Positions 34,644 to 44,168 of a DNA stretch of 64,000 bases are shown one piece after another. The stretch lies in the NCBI GenBank assembly GCA_052148715.1, contig JBKQHQ010000259.1, forward strand, positions 124,001-188,000, in the 5' to 3' direction. Within the stretch, counting starts at the first letter, position 1. Each line of letters opens with the position of its first letter. The notes under the pieces are model-generated. The model was not told where the DNA came from. It searched no databases and saw only the letters and a program-made list of their open reading frames with translations. Position numbers and translations under genes: made by a program. Source of the stretch: JBKQHQ01 sp052148715. GTDB lineage: Bacteria > Pseudomonadota > Alphaproteobacteria > Rhizobiales > Xanthobacteraceae.

Positions 34644-35629
34644 CAGGAGCTTTCCTTCTCCGGCTCGATGTGTCCGCCGAATCCCTTGCGCATGGCGGAC
34701 AGGATTTTTTCTGCAAAGGTGTGCTGCTCGCGCGAGCGGAACCGCGCATAGAGCGCCGCAGAAAGCACGTTGGCCGGCACGGCTTCCTCGATGGCCGCCA
34801 TCAGCGTCCAGCGGCCTTCGCCGGAATCCTCGACGAAGCCCGTATAGCCGGAAAGGTTGCCGTCCTGCGCGAGCGCCGAAGCCGTGAGGTCAAGAAGCCA
34901 CGAGGTGATGACGCTGCCCCGCCGCCACACTTCGGCTATGTCGACGATGTCGAGGTCGAAACGCTCATTCTCGGGGAGCGCCGCCGAGGAGGCGCTCTTG
35001 AGGATGTCGAAGCCTTCCGCATAAGCCTGCATCAGGCCGTATTCGATGCCGTTGTGCACCATCTTGACGAAGTGGCCGGCGCCGTTGGGGCCCGCATGGA
35101 TGTAGCCGCGTTCGGCCCGCCCGTCGCGCCCGTCCCGATGCGGCGTGCGCTCGGCAGTGCCGAGCCCGGGGGCCAGCGCCGCGAAGATTGGGTCGAGGTG
35201 GCTCACGACCTCGCGCGGGCCGCCGATCATCATGCAATAGCCGCGCTCCAGACCCCATACGCCACCGCTCGTGCCGACATCGACATAGTGGATGCCGCGC
35301 GCCGACAGCGTCTTGGCGCGCCGCACGTCGTCCTTCCAAAACGTGTTGCCGCCGTCGATGATCACGTCGCCCGGCGCCATCTTGTCGCCGAGTTGGCCGA
35401 CCGTTGCCTCGGTGACCTCGCCCGCCGGCAGCATCACCCAGACTGCGCGCGGCTGCTCGATCTTGCGGAGGAACTCATCGAGGCTGGCGGCGCCGACCGC
35501 GCCCTCGCGAACGAGCTCTTGGACCTGTTGCGCGTTGCGGCCATAGACGACGCACGTGTGGCCATGGCGCATCAGACGGCGGACGATATTGCCGCCCATG
35601 CGGCCGAGGCCGATCATTCCGAGCTGCAT
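34643..35629 (-). CDS. gnd: 6-phosphogluconate dehydrogenase, decarboxylating (short, YqeC-type)
   Basis: A 328-residue enzyme producing ribulose-5-P and CO2. It is the short form, well below the usual 470 residues, related to the NAD-dependent Gnd of many alphaproteobacteria. The N-terminal Rossmann fold is MIGLGRMGGNIVRRLMRHGH; substrate-binding pieces are IIDGGNTFWKDD, VDVGTSGGVWGLERGYCMMIGG (contains the conserved Ser-Gly-Gly), and the catalytic helix HFVKMVHNGIEYGLMQAYAEGF with the Lys and His-Asn. The ribosome site GGAGAG precedes ATG 35629. Coupled to zwf downstream. Confidence 0.94.
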   Translation of the reverse strand: MQLGMIGLGRMGGNIVRRLMRHGHTCVVYGRNAQQVQELVREGAVGAASLDEFLRKIEQPRAVWVMLPAGEVTEATVGQLGDKMAPGDVIIDGGNTFWKDDVRRAKTLSARGIHYVDVGTSGGVWGLERGYCMMIGGPREVVSHLDPIFAALAPGLGTAERTPHRDGRDGRAERGYIHAGPNGAGHFVKMVHNGIEYGLMQAYAEGFDILKSASSAALPENERFDLDIVDIAEVWRRGSVITSWLLDLTASALAQDGNLSGYTGFVEDSGEGRWTLMAAIEEAVPANVLSAALYARFRSREQHTFAEKILSAMRKGFGGHIEPEKESS

Positions 35630-35638
35630 CGTGCTCTC

Positions 35639-38557
35639 CTATGCCAGCGCCCGCCGGATTGCCGCCTCGATGTCGAGAAGCCGCGAGGAAAGCTGCGCGC
35701 CGTCCTTGATGTGCACGCGTAACGCGCGCCGTCCGCGCTCGGCGAGAACATCGAAATCGCCGCGCGCCTGCGCCGCCTTGATGATGCCGAAGCTGAAGCG
35801 CTGGCCTGGCACCGGCAGGTCCTGCGCGTCGTCTGTCGTGATCTGCAGAAAAACGCCGCTGTTCGGTCCGCCTTTGTAGGCCTGTCCAGTGGAGTGCAGG
35901 AAGCGCGGACCAAATTCGAGGCAGGTTGCGACCTTGCAGGCGTCGCGCACTGCGATGCGCGCGCGCTGGAGCACCTCGGCGTGCTGCGGGTTGCGTTCGA
36001 TGTAGGCAAGGATCGCCGCGTAATCACCCGCCTTGAGGCGGCGCAAGTGCGCTCGCAGCCACGACTCGAGGTTTGCACCCGCGCCCGCGGCGCGCAGCGC
36101 CTTGGCGTTGGCGGCGTCGGTATAGAGGGCGAAGCGCTCGTCCTTGAACAGCGGCTCCTCGGCCGGCAGAGCGCCGCTTTTCTCATAGGCGGAGGTGAGC
36201 TCGCGGGTTTTTATCTTGCTGGCTTCAACGTCCGGCTGGTCGAATGGATTGATGCCGATGATGGCGCCAGCGACCGCCGTCGCGATCTCCCAGCGAAAGA
36301 ACTCTTGACCCAGCAAGTCCGGCGACGCGAGCGCGATGCGGACCACCGGTTGACCGGCCTGCTCCAACGCCGCCAGCGCGGCGTCCGCCCGGGCGTTGTC
36401 GTCCGCCTCGAGCCGCAACTGGACGAAAATACGGTCGTTGCCATAGAGCGGCGGATTGCCGAGGGGCTCGGCGTCGATTGGGATCAGGCCCCGGCCGTCC
36501 TTGCCAGTCGACTCGGCAATGAGTTGCTCCGCCCAGGCGCCGAAATCGGCGAGTTTCGGCGAAGCCACGAGCGTGACCTTGTCGCGCTTCTCGCGCGCCG
36601 CCGCACAGCCGAACGCGATGCCGAGCTGCAGGCCGGGATTGGCAGCAGGCGGGACATCGGCGCCACACGAGCGCACCATCACCTGTGCCGCCTGCAAGAA
36701 GCGCTGCACGTCGATGCCGCTTGCGGCGGCCGGCACGAGGCCAAAGGCGGAGAGCACGGAATAGCGCCCGCCGATGCTCGGCACGCCGTAGAAGATGCGC
36801 CAGAATTTGTCGGCCTTGGCGCGCTTCTCCATCGAGGAGCCGGGATCGGTCACGGCGACGAAATGCGCGCCCGCCTTGTCGTCGCCGATCACGTCCTTCA
36901 GCCGCGCGAAGAAATAGTCGGTAAAGGCATTCGGCTCGAGGGTCGAACCCGATTTGCTCGCTACCATGAAGAGCGATTTAGCGAGGTTGATGCGCCGCTC
37001 CGTCGCGCGCACCTGCGCCGGATCGGTCGAGTCGAGAATAAGGAGTTCTGGAAAACCTTGCTTCCGACCAAAGGTCTCGGCCAGGACTTCGGGCCCGAGG
37101 CTCGATCCGCCCATGCCGAGCACGACCGCATGTGTGAAGCCGCGCTGCCGAACGTCCGCGGCGAACGCCGCATAGGCATCGGCTTGCCGAAGCTCCTGGT
37201 CGACGATGTCGAGCCAGCCGAGCCATTGCGCTTCGGTTTTGTCCGTCCATAGCGACGCGTCGTGTTGCCACAGCCGGCGGCCTTTACCCTCCGCGCGCCA
37301 CCTCTCGCACTCGGCCTTGGCGACTTCCCCGAGCGCCCGGCCCAGCGCAAGGCTTTGTTGGTTTAGGCGCGCGCCGAGCCACGTGGTGCGTTTGGCGGCG
37401 ACCGCGCCAAGCAGCTTGTCGGCGGCATCGGCAAAAAGCTGGACGCCCTCCACCACTAACTGATCGGTGACCTGTGCGAGCGAGATGCCGGCGCGATCGA
37501 GCGCCGTGAGCAGATGACGCGCCTCTTCGACACCGTCTTCGAGGGTGGCGCGCACCTTTCCGTGGTCGCGGAATGCGTCCATGGTGGCGGGCGGCATGGT
37601 GTTGACGGTGTTGGGCCCGATGAGCTCTTCGACGTAGAGCACATCGCTGTAGGCCTTGTTCTTGGTGCCGGTGCTGGCCCACAGCAGGCGTTGCGCTTTG
37701 CCACCCCTACGCTCGAGCACATCCCAGCGCGCGCCGGAGAACAGACGCTGATAGCGCTGATAGGCGAGCTTGGCGTTGGCGATCGCCACACGACCCTTGA
37801 GCTTCTCCAGCGCCGACTTTTGCTCCGGCTCGTTCGCCTGCCGGATCTTCTCATCGAGGAGCTTGTCGACCGCGGTATCGATACGACTGACGAAGAAGCT
37901 GGCGACGCTGGCGATGCGGCTGATGTTGCCGCCGCGCCCGGCGAGCGCCTCGAGCCCATCGAGATAGGCCTGCGCGACCTGCTCATAGACGTCCTGCGCG
38001 AACAGGAGCGTGACGTTGATGTTGATGCCCTCCGCCGTGAGATCACGGATCGCCGGCAGGCCGGCGCTCGTACCGGGCACCTTGACCATGAGATTGCGGC
38101 GGTCGACTTGCTTCCACAGCCGGCGTGCCTCGGCGATGGTCGCGCCGGTGTCCATGGCAAGATAGGGCGAGACCTCAAGACTGACGAATCCGTCGGTGCC
38201 GTTGGTCGCCGCGTGGACCGGAGCCAACACATCGGCCGCAGCCTGGATGTCTTCGATGGCCAGCCCCTCGAACAGCTCCATGACGCTGTGAGCGCCGTTG
38301 GCGCCGCTGCCTTTCAAAGAATCGTCGTATTCGTTGGATTCCGCGATTGCCTTCTCGAAGATGGCAGGGTTCGAGGTCACGCCGCGCAGGCCATCCTCCG
38401 CGATCAGCTTGGCAAGACCGCCGGACCGGAGAAAACCGCGCGCCACGAAATCAAGCCAAACGGCCTGGCCTTGCTCCTGTAGCGCGATAAGCGGATTGGC
38501 CGCCTTTTGCGAGGCGCGGCCCCTATCGGATTCTTCACGAGCCTCGAGCCGGTTCAT
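35639..38557 (-). CDS. bifunctional transaldolase / glucose-6-phosphate isomerase
   Basis: A 972-residue fusion. Residues 1 to about 370 are transaldolase: AIEDIQAAADVLAPVH, NLMVKVPGTSAGLPAI (Schiff-base Lys), NVTLLFAQDVYEQVAQAYLDGLEAL and SRIDTAVD. From about 400 the glucose-6-P isomerase part shows VVLGMGGSSLGPEVLA, LFMVASKSGSTLEPNAF and INPFDQPDVEASK. One polypeptide thus interconverts glucose-6-P and fructose-6-P and transfers dihydroxyacetone units. Such fusions occur in many bacteria. ATG 38557 has GAGGAG nine bases before; an ATG 24 bases upstream lacks it. It lies 48 bases after tkt and nine before gnd. Confidence 0.95.
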   Translation of the reverse strand: MNRLEAREESDRGRASQKAANPLIALQEQGQAVWLDFVARGFLRSGGLAKLIAEDGLRGVTSNPAIFEKAIAESNEYDDSLKGSGANGAHSVMELFEGLAIEDIQAAADVLAPVHAATNGTDGFVSLEVSPYLAMDTGATIAEARRLWKQVDRRNLMVKVPGTSAGLPAIRDLTAEGININVTLLFAQDVYEQVAQAYLDGLEALAGRGGNISRIASVASFFVSRIDTAVDKLLDEKIRQANEPEQKSALEKLKGRVAIANAKLAYQRYQRLFSGARWDVLERRGGKAQRLLWASTGTKNKAYSDVLYVEELIGPNTVNTMPPATMDAFRDHGKVRATLEDGVEEARHLLTALDRAGISLAQVTDQLVVEGVQLFADAADKLLGAVAAKRTTWLGARLNQQSLALGRALGEVAKAECERWRAEGKGRRLWQHDASLWTDKTEAQWLGWLDIVDQELRQADAYAAFAADVRQRGFTHAVVLGMGGSSLGPEVLAETFGRKQGFPELLILDSTDPAQVRATERRINLAKSLFMVASKSGSTLEPNAFTDYFFARLKDVIGDDKAGAHFVAVTDPGSSMEKRAKADKFWRIFYGVPSIGGRYSVLSAFGLVPAAASGIDVQRFLQAAQVMVRSCGADVPPAANPGLQLGIAFGCAAAREKRDKVTLVASPKLADFGAWAEQLIAESTGKDGRGLIPIDAEPLGNPPLYGNDRIFVQLRLEADDNARADAALAALEQAGQPVVRIALASPDLLGQEFFRWEIATAVAGAIIGINPFDQPDVEASKIKTRELTSAYEKSGALPAEEPLFKDERFALYTDAANAKALRAAGAGANLESWLRAHLRRLKAGDYAAILAYIERNPQHAEVLQRARIAVRDACKVATCLEFGPRFLHSTGQAYKGGPNSGVFLQITTDDAQDLPVPGQRFSFGIIKAAQARGDFDVLAERGRRALRVHIKDGAQLSSRLLDIEAAIRRALA

Positions 38558-38605
38558 GGGTTTGCTCCTCGTGATCTGCAAATCGTTGCTTCAGTCGTCT
38601 GTCTG

Positions 38606-40711
38606 TCAGCGGCGTGACTTGCCTTGCGTCTTGGCGAACTGCGCCCGAGCCGCCTCCATCACCTTCTCTGCGGTGAAGCCGAACTTGACCAGAAGGTCCT
38701 TCAATGGAGCGGATGCGCCAAAGGTATGCATGCCGATGATCGCCCCGCTGCTCCCGGCATAGCGGTCCCAGCCGATGACGGAACCCTGCTCGACGGTGAC
38801 GCGCGCTGTGACTTCCGGCGGCAAGACGGCTTCGCGGTAGCTTTGGTCCTGTTGCTCGAACAATTCCCACGACGGCATGCTCACCACGCGTGCACGCACC
38901 CCCTCGCGCTTGAGGGCCTCGTAGACGTCGATGCACAGCCGAACCTCGCTGCCGGTGCCGATCAGGATGACGTCGGGCTTGCCGCCTTCCGCGTCGGCGA
39001 GGACGTAGGCGCCGCGCGCCAATCCCGCGGCGGGTGCGTAACGCGAGCGATCGAAGGTCGGCACCGCCTGGCGCGTCAGGACCAGGCAGGCCGGTTGGTG
39101 CTTGAGCCGCATGACGACCCGATAGGCTTCGGTCACCTCGTTGGCGTCGGCCGGGCGCAGCGTGATCAAGCCGGGGACGCTGCGCAACCCGAGTAGTTGC
39201 TCGATCGGCTGATGGGTCGGTCCGTCCTCCCCGACCCCGATCGAATCATGGGTGAAGACATGGAACATGGGCAGTTCCATGAGCGCGCCGAGACGGACGG
39301 GCGGACGCATGTAGTCGTAGAAGACGAGGAACGTCGCGCCGAACGCACGCAGCCCGCACAGCGCGAGCCCATTCACGATGGCGCCCATGGCGTGCTCGCG
39401 CACGCCGAAATGAAGATTGCGGCCGCCGGGATTGCCGGGCTGCAGTTGACCCGCGTCGGCAACGTCGAGCTTGGTTTTGGTCGAGGGCGCAAGATCGGCG
39501 GCGCCGCCGAGCAGCCACGGCACCTTGGCGGCAACCGCATTGAGCACCTTGCCCGAAGAGTCACGCGTCGCCATGCCTTTCGGGTCGGCGGGGAAGCTCG
39601 GCAGGCCGGTGTCCCATCCGTCGGGGAGCTCGCGTTTGAGAACGAGGTCGATCTCGCGCGCGACATCCGGATAGTGCTCCCGGCAGCGCCGCATCTGCTC
39701 GTTCCACTGCGCATGCAGGGCTCTCCCGCGTTCGCCGATGCCGGAACGGAAGTGGTCGTAGACGCCGTCGGGCACCAGGAACTGGGCGTCCTCGGGCCAG
39801 CCATAGAAGCGCTTGGTGAGCCGGACCTCCTCCTCGCCCAGCGGATCGCTGTGCGCCGCAGCGGTATTCTGCTTGTGCGGGGCGCCGTAGCCGATGATGC
39901 TGTGGACCATGATTAGGGTCGGCCGGTCGTCGGTGCGGCGGAATGTCTCCAACGCGCGCGCCACGCTCTCGGTGTCGTTGGCATCGTCGACCCGCAACAC
40001 GTTCCAGCCATAGGCCGTGAAGCGCGCTGCCACATCCTCGGTGAAGGTAAGCTCGGTGTGGCCCTCGATGGTCACGGTGTTGTCGTCGTAGATCCAGCAC
40101 AGATTGGCGAGCCGCAGATGCCCGGCGAGCGAGGCAGCCTCGCTGCCTACGCCTTCCATTAGGTCGCCGTCGCTGCAAGAGACATAAACGTCAAAGTCGA
40201 ACAGCGGCAGATCGGGTCGATTCAGGCGGCTGGCGAGGAAGCGGCTCGCCATGGCCATACCCACGCTGTTGCCGCAGCCCTGGCCGAGCGGGCCGGTCGT
40301 CGTCTCGACGCCGGGTGTGAGGCCATGTTCCGGATGGCCGGGCGTCCGGCTGCCAAGCTGACGGAACGCCTTGATGTCGTCGAGAGTGATTGCCGGCCGG
40401 TCGTCGTCGCGCGCCGAGCGAACGCCGGAAAGATGCAGCAGAGCATAGAGCAGCATCGATGCGTGGCCGTTCGACAGCACGAAACGGTCGCGGTTGGGCC
40501 ATTGCGGGTCGGCCGCGTCGTAACGCAGGAAGCGCTGCCATAGCGTGTAGATCGCCGCGGCCATGCCCATAGGAGCGCCGGCATGGCCGGATTGGGCCTT
40601 CTGCACGGCATCGATTGCAAGGGTACGAATGGTATTGATGCTCAGGGCATCGATGGTCGAGGACGGACGCACGGCACCTTCTCGATGGGCTAATGTTTCA
40701 GTGACGGTCAT
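38606..40711 (-). CDS. tkt: transketolase
   Basis: A 701-residue thiamine-diphosphate enzyme moving two-carbon units among pentose phosphate sugars. The family start is SINTIRTLAIDAVQKAQSGHAGAPMGMA; the diphosphate site has CSDGDLMEGVGSEAASLAGH and a downstream NTVTIEGHTELTFTEDV; the pyrimidine domain has FGVREHAMGAIVNGLA and TFLVFYDYMRPPVRLGAL, with THDSIGVGEDGPTHQPIEQL. All canonical His and Glu residues are present. It is the first gene of the cluster; 266 bases separate it from the fumarate-reductase-like iron-sulfur gene and should hold the cluster promoter. Confidence 0.96.
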   Translation of the reverse strand: MTVTETLAHREGAVRPSSTIDALSINTIRTLAIDAVQKAQSGHAGAPMGMAAAIYTLWQRFLRYDAADPQWPNRDRFVLSNGHASMLLYALLHLSGVRSARDDDRPAITLDDIKAFRQLGSRTPGHPEHGLTPGVETTTGPLGQGCGNSVGMAMASRFLASRLNRPDLPLFDFDVYVSCSDGDLMEGVGSEAASLAGHLRLANLCWIYDDNTVTIEGHTELTFTEDVAARFTAYGWNVLRVDDANDTESVARALETFRRTDDRPTLIMVHSIIGYGAPHKQNTAAAHSDPLGEEEVRLTKRFYGWPEDAQFLVPDGVYDHFRSGIGERGRALHAQWNEQMRRCREHYPDVAREIDLVLKRELPDGWDTGLPSFPADPKGMATRDSSGKVLNAVAAKVPWLLGGAADLAPSTKTKLDVADAGQLQPGNPGGRNLHFGVREHAMGAIVNGLALCGLRAFGATFLVFYDYMRPPVRLGALMELPMFHVFTHDSIGVGEDGPTHQPIEQLLGLRSVPGLITLRPADANEVTEAYRVVMRLKHQPACLVLTRQAVPTFDRSRYAPAAGLARGAYVLADAEGGKPDVILIGTGSEVRLCIDVYEALKREGVRARVVSMPSWELFEQQDQSYREAVLPPEVTARVTVEQGSVIGWDRYAGSSGAIIGMHTFGASAPLKDLLVKFGFTAEKVMEAARAQFAKTQGKSRR

Positions 40712-40977
40712 TGTGTTTATTGAAATTGTGGCGGCGGCGATACCGGAAATTTGAGTCGGGCAGGCCGGAAACGGCCGTCCACCGCAAGCGCCTCTCGAAT
40801 GTGATCAAGGTCGGCAAGGGATTTCCCTCGGCGCGGCTCAGGGCTGCAAGCAGCAACGGAGCAAGTAGGCCCGCCGCCTTGCACCGCATCAACGCCGTTC
40901 GGATACCTCCCGTTCCTTCGCGCCCAATCTACAGGCAACCGACCGAATAAGCGTCGCCGTGGACGGCAACGCGGCGG

Positions 40978-41316
40978 TCAGCGCGGGCCAAATCGTTCGG
41001 CGGGCGGGGCAATCTCGGTGACGAGGTCGCGGATGAGCGGTTTGTTGGCAAGCGGAGCGAGAATCATTTCGCGCGCCTCGAGCCGTGCCGTGCAGGCATA
41101 GACGGTCGCGCCATCGAGTTCGATCATGCATTCCTTGCAGGCATTGGCGTTGATGCAGGAAAAGCGAATCGCAAGTGTGGGGTCCCTGTGCACGCGGATC
41201 CAGCGGAGCGCATCGAGCACCGACTGGCCCGGCTCGAACGGCACTTCGTAGGTTTCGAACCGCCCCGCCTCTGGCGCAGTTCCGCGCCAGACCTTGAGCA
41301 AAGCGATAAGCTTCAT
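40978..41316 (-). CDS. stand-alone 2Fe-2S subunit, succinate dehydrogenase/fumarate reductase type
   Basis: A 112-residue protein equal to the N-terminal ferredoxin domain of SdhB/FrdB only. The four cluster ligands are visible at C54, C60, C63 and C75 (SCINANACKEC ... YACTAR). The first spacing, C-x5-C, is one residue longer than the usual C-x4-C. The second domain with the 4Fe-4S and 3Fe-4S clusters is absent, and the end is a normal stop, not decay. ATG 41316 overlaps the flavoprotein stop (ATGA), so the two are coupled. It presumably hands electrons to or from the flavoprotein. Confidence 0.88.
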   Translation of the reverse strand: MKLIALLKVWRGTAPEAGRFETYEVPFEPGQSVLDALRWIRVHRDPTLAIRFSCINANACKECMIELDGATVYACTARLEAREMILAPLANKPLIRDLVTEIAPPAERFGPR

Positions 41317-43007
41317 TGTGCTGCCTCGGCAGCGACGACGGCACTGCGGGTGAACTCGAGCTCGCTGCCGCGCAAATGCACCACCTGGTTTGCTCCCCAT
41401 TCGGGGCGCTGGTCGGGAAAATCCTCCCGTTGATGCGCGCCGCGGCTTTCGGTTCGTTGCAGCGCTGCCTGCGTCACGACCCGCGCCACAAGCAGCATGT
41501 TGCGCAAGTCGAGCCATTCGAGGCGTGCAAGATCGAACGCCAGGGCGGCGGCTGGCGGCAGGTCCCCGAGCGCTCGTGTCATCTCGCCGATGCACCCGAG
41601 CGCCTGCGCGAGCTTTTCGGCCGTTCGGTATGGGCCGACCTGGTTCCACATCGTGCGCTGTAGCTCCTGCACCATCTCGGCCGTGTTCAAGTCGCGGCGC
41701 CGGGAAGAATCCCCCTGCAGCCAGTCGAGTGCTCCCCCGCTCGACCCAAATGACTGCGACGCCGTCGCTTTCGCCCGAGCGGCGGCCGAGCGGCCGGCGC
41801 GCCGGCCGAACACCAAGGCTTCCGTGACGGCGTTGCCGGAGAGCCGATTGGCGCCGTTGGCGCCGCCAACCGCTTCGCCGGCGACGAAAAGGCCCGGAAC
41901 CGGCGTTTGCATGCGCGCGTCCGCGGCCACGCCGCCCATGTGGTAGTGCGCGATCGGGGCGACCTCGACCGGCATTTCGGTGAGGTCGATCTTGTTGGCG
42001 GCGAGGCGATCGATCACGGGCCCGAAGGCGGCGCGCAATTGCGCCGCCGAGCAGTGCTGGAAGCTGAGATAAGCGCCGCCATGCGGCGAGCCGCGTCCCG
42101 CCTCCACCTCTTTCTGAATGGCATAGGTCGCGAGATCGCGGGTGAGGACGTACTTGTCGGCCTCGTCCGAGCCGTAGCGGGAAGTGAATTCCTCCATGGC
42201 GCCGTTGAGCAGCCGTCCGCCGAGCTTGTAGCGGAACGGATCCCACATGATCGGGTCCATGCCGATCAGCCGCGGTGCGAGATGGCCGATCGGAAAAAAC
42301 TGTACGAATTCCATGTCGAGGAGGGGGGCGCCGGCGCGCAGCGCGAGCGCGTAGCCGTCCCCCCCCATATTCGCCGAGGCGCTGTTGCGATGATAGAGCC
42401 GCGTCAGGCCACCGGTCGCGACTATGGTGGATTTGGCGGCGATGACCACCGAGGCGCCCGAGGTCAGATGCAGCGCCAGCGCGCCGCCGACCTCGCCGTC
42501 GGCGACGATGAGATCGACGACGCAGAGATCGCCGGCGCGGCGAATGCCGCCCGTGCGGTTCACCACCGTGCGCAAGGTTTTCGACACCGCCGGCCCGGTG
42601 TTGAGGAAATCGACATAGACGCAGCGCGGCCGATCGTGGCCGGGCGCCATGGTCTGCGCGATACGTCCATCCCGGCGCGCCCAGCCGACGCCCCAGGCGT
42701 CCATCTCTCGGATGCAGTCGGGGCCTTCCTCGCAGAGGAGCCGCGCCAGGGCGGCGTCGCACAGGGCGCGGCCGGCCTGCAACGTGTCATCGAGATGATG
42801 GCGCCAATCGTCCGGAACCTCGGAGCCGAGCGCGACCGCCACCGTCATCTGCGCCATTACGGTTGCGCCGCCGCGTCCGATCAGGCTGCGGTCGAGCAGC
42901 AGCACACGGCAGCCCGCCCGTGCGGCCTCGATTGCCGCATACATGCCGGCTCCGCCCGCGCCGATCACGAGGACGTCGGTCTCCACCCGCATCGGCTCAG
43001 ATTTCAT
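41313..43007 (-). CDS. fumarate reductase/succinate dehydrogenase-like flavoprotein subunit
   Basis: A 564-residue FAD protein. The dinucleotide motif is TDVLVIGAGGAGMYAAIEAARAG; the substrate region shows PIAHYHMGGVAAD (conserved His) and RDLATYAIQKEVEAG (conserved Arg); the C-terminal FAD motif is GLFVAGEAVGGANGANRLSGNAVTEALVFGRRAG. The His that carries covalent FAD in SdhA is replaced in GRGGATVMAQ, so FAD is probably non-covalent. No membrane-anchor genes accompany it. It may be a soluble fumarate reductase or oxidise another dicarboxylate. I chose ATG 43007; a GTG nine bases upstream is possible. Confidence 0.88.
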   Translation of the reverse strand: MKSEPMRVETDVLVIGAGGAGMYAAIEAARAGCRVLLLDRSLIGRGGATVMAQMTVAVALGSEVPDDWRHHLDDTLQAGRALCDAALARLLCEEGPDCIREMDAWGVGWARRDGRIAQTMAPGHDRPRCVYVDFLNTGPAVSKTLRTVVNRTGGIRRAGDLCVVDLIVADGEVGGALALHLTSGASVVIAAKSTIVATGGLTRLYHRNSASANMGGDGYALALRAGAPLLDMEFVQFFPIGHLAPRLIGMDPIMWDPFRYKLGGRLLNGAMEEFTSRYGSDEADKYVLTRDLATYAIQKEVEAGRGSPHGGAYLSFQHCSAAQLRAAFGPVIDRLAANKIDLTEMPVEVAPIAHYHMGGVAADARMQTPVPGLFVAGEAVGGANGANRLSGNAVTEALVFGRRAGRSAAARAKATASQSFGSSGGALDWLQGDSSRRRDLNTAEMVQELQRTMWNQVGPYRTAEKLAQALGCIGEMTRALGDLPPAAALAFDLARLEWLDLRNMLLVARVVTQAALQRTESRGAHQREDFPDQRPEWGANQVVHLRGSELEFTRSAVVAAEAAQ

Positions 43008-43138
43008 GGTGATCACGTAATATCAAAAGGCTGCAAAAGCTATTCCCTTTGCGGTTCGGCGTGGACCGCAGGTGGCCCGGTCATTCCGGCTCGACTGGGC
43101 TTCTGGGCCCCGACGAGGAGCCCGGGCCCGAGGACATT

Positions 43139-43915
43139 TCACCGTGCGCTGCTTCGAACTGCGCCGTTAGTCGCCGCCAAGGATAGCCGGTCACCATCAC
43201 ATGCGAGGCGGGCGTCGATGCCACGCTCGCAGCCGAGTCGCCAAACCGAGGCATTGAGCCGTCGCGTCTCCCCACGCACGATCCCCGATCCGCAATGCGT
43301 GAACACGGCACGGCGAACACCTGCGCTTTCGCACCAGTCGAGTTGCGCGATAATTGCAGCGTGGCCGATCAACGTCCCATTTTTCTTGCGCACCATTGAG
43401 CGTTTCATGGTCGCCCCATCGCCGATATAAATGTCGATTCCGCGAAGCACGGCCGATGCATTGGGGAGTTCGGCTACATCGGGCAGGTAGAAGAAAGAGC
43501 TGTCTCCCGCCAACACGCGATATCCCACGGCCGGCGCGCGGATCGAATGTTGAACCGGAAATGCCTTGAACGTGATTCCACCAATGGATACGGATCTCTC
43601 CAACGGCATCGTACGTCGATCGGGAATGGGATAGCGGTGGAGCAAATCCAACGTTGCTTCGGCCGCGTAGACACGACAGGGAGCGCCCTTGGCGAGGCCC
43701 GCGGCATGGTCGGGATGTGCGTGTGTGAGCACGATGGCGGTCGGCGCGATGGCGCGGAGCCGACCCAGCCAATCCGCGCCGCAATCAATCATGATCCGTG
43801 CATCGTTGTATTGAACGAGCAACGCGCTATGACGTCGGTGCCGGCGAGAGCGGAGCTCGATCTCGCCGCGCGTACCAAGAAAGGTCAACTCAATTGCCCT
43901 GGTTTTTTCTGCCAC
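43139..43915 (-). CDS. MBL-fold metallo-hydrolase
   Basis: A 258-residue metallo-beta-lactamase-fold protein. The metal motif is THAHPDHAAG (about residue 63), followed by a conserved FPVQHS (about residue 118), YLPDVAELP (bridging Asp), IGHAAI, and FTHCGSG (last His). The N-terminus FLGTRGEIELRSRRHRRHSALLVQY suggests the lactonase/RNase Z-like group that begins with FLGTxG. It lacks a signal peptide. FixK/FNR-like boxes lie in the 458-base region upstream (separate entries), with the nearer one 172 bases before the start. The substrate is unknown. Confidence 0.82.
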   Translation of the reverse strand: MAEKTRAIELTFLGTRGEIELRSRRHRRHSALLVQYNDARIMIDCGADWLGRLRAIAPTAIVLTHAHPDHAAGLAKGAPCRVYAAEATLDLLHRYPIPDRRTMPLERSVSIGGITFKAFPVQHSIRAPAVGYRVLAGDSSFFYLPDVAELPNASAVLRGIDIYIGDGATMKRSMVRKKNGTLIGHAAIIAQLDWCESAGVRRAVFTHCGSGIVRGETRRLNASVWRLGCERGIDARLACDGDRLSLAATNGAVRSSAR

Positions 43916-44080
43916 TTCGATCCCCCATCGAATTCAAGGTGCTCCGACGGGGATCAGGGACAGAGGAATCGCGTCGGCGCCAAAATGCAAAAATCACCCG
44001 CAAAGCGCTAGAGCATATCTCCGCGAGACTGCTGGCCGATCTCCATTAAAATTGATTATGAGCAGCGTGGCAGTAACTCG

Positions 44081-44094
44081 TTGAGAAAGATCAA
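44081..44094. promoter_or_regulatory. FixK/FNR-like box, 9 of 10 consensus positions
   Basis: TTGAG-AAAG-ATCAA against the consensus TTGAT-N4-ATCAA. It lies 172 bases (centre) before the MBL hydrolase start, in the divergent region shared with the 87-residue gene. Confidence 0.5.
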
Positions 44095-44154
44095 TTCCCG
44101 CCGTCTTTCTTCTTGTGTGACGGGTCAGCCTTCAGGAACCGAATTTCCACTGTT

Positions 44155-44168
44155 TTGATCAAGATCAA
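44155..44168. promoter_or_regulatory. perfect FixK/FNR box
   Basis: TTGAT-CAAG-ATCAA matches the FixK/FNR consensus at all ten defined positions. Its centre is 212 bases before the 87-residue gene, which is far for direct activation from -41.5 and allows for an unseen leader or small transcript in between. Confidence 0.65.

Noticed and set aside
40790..40815. FixK-like site upstream of the transketolase cluster (TGTGATCAAG)
   Set aside because: Only one half-site is present; the spacing and the other half do not match.
41907..43430. A 507-codon plus-strand frame opposite the fumarate-reductase-like gene
   Set aside because: It runs across the end of one real gene and into another, with antisense composition.
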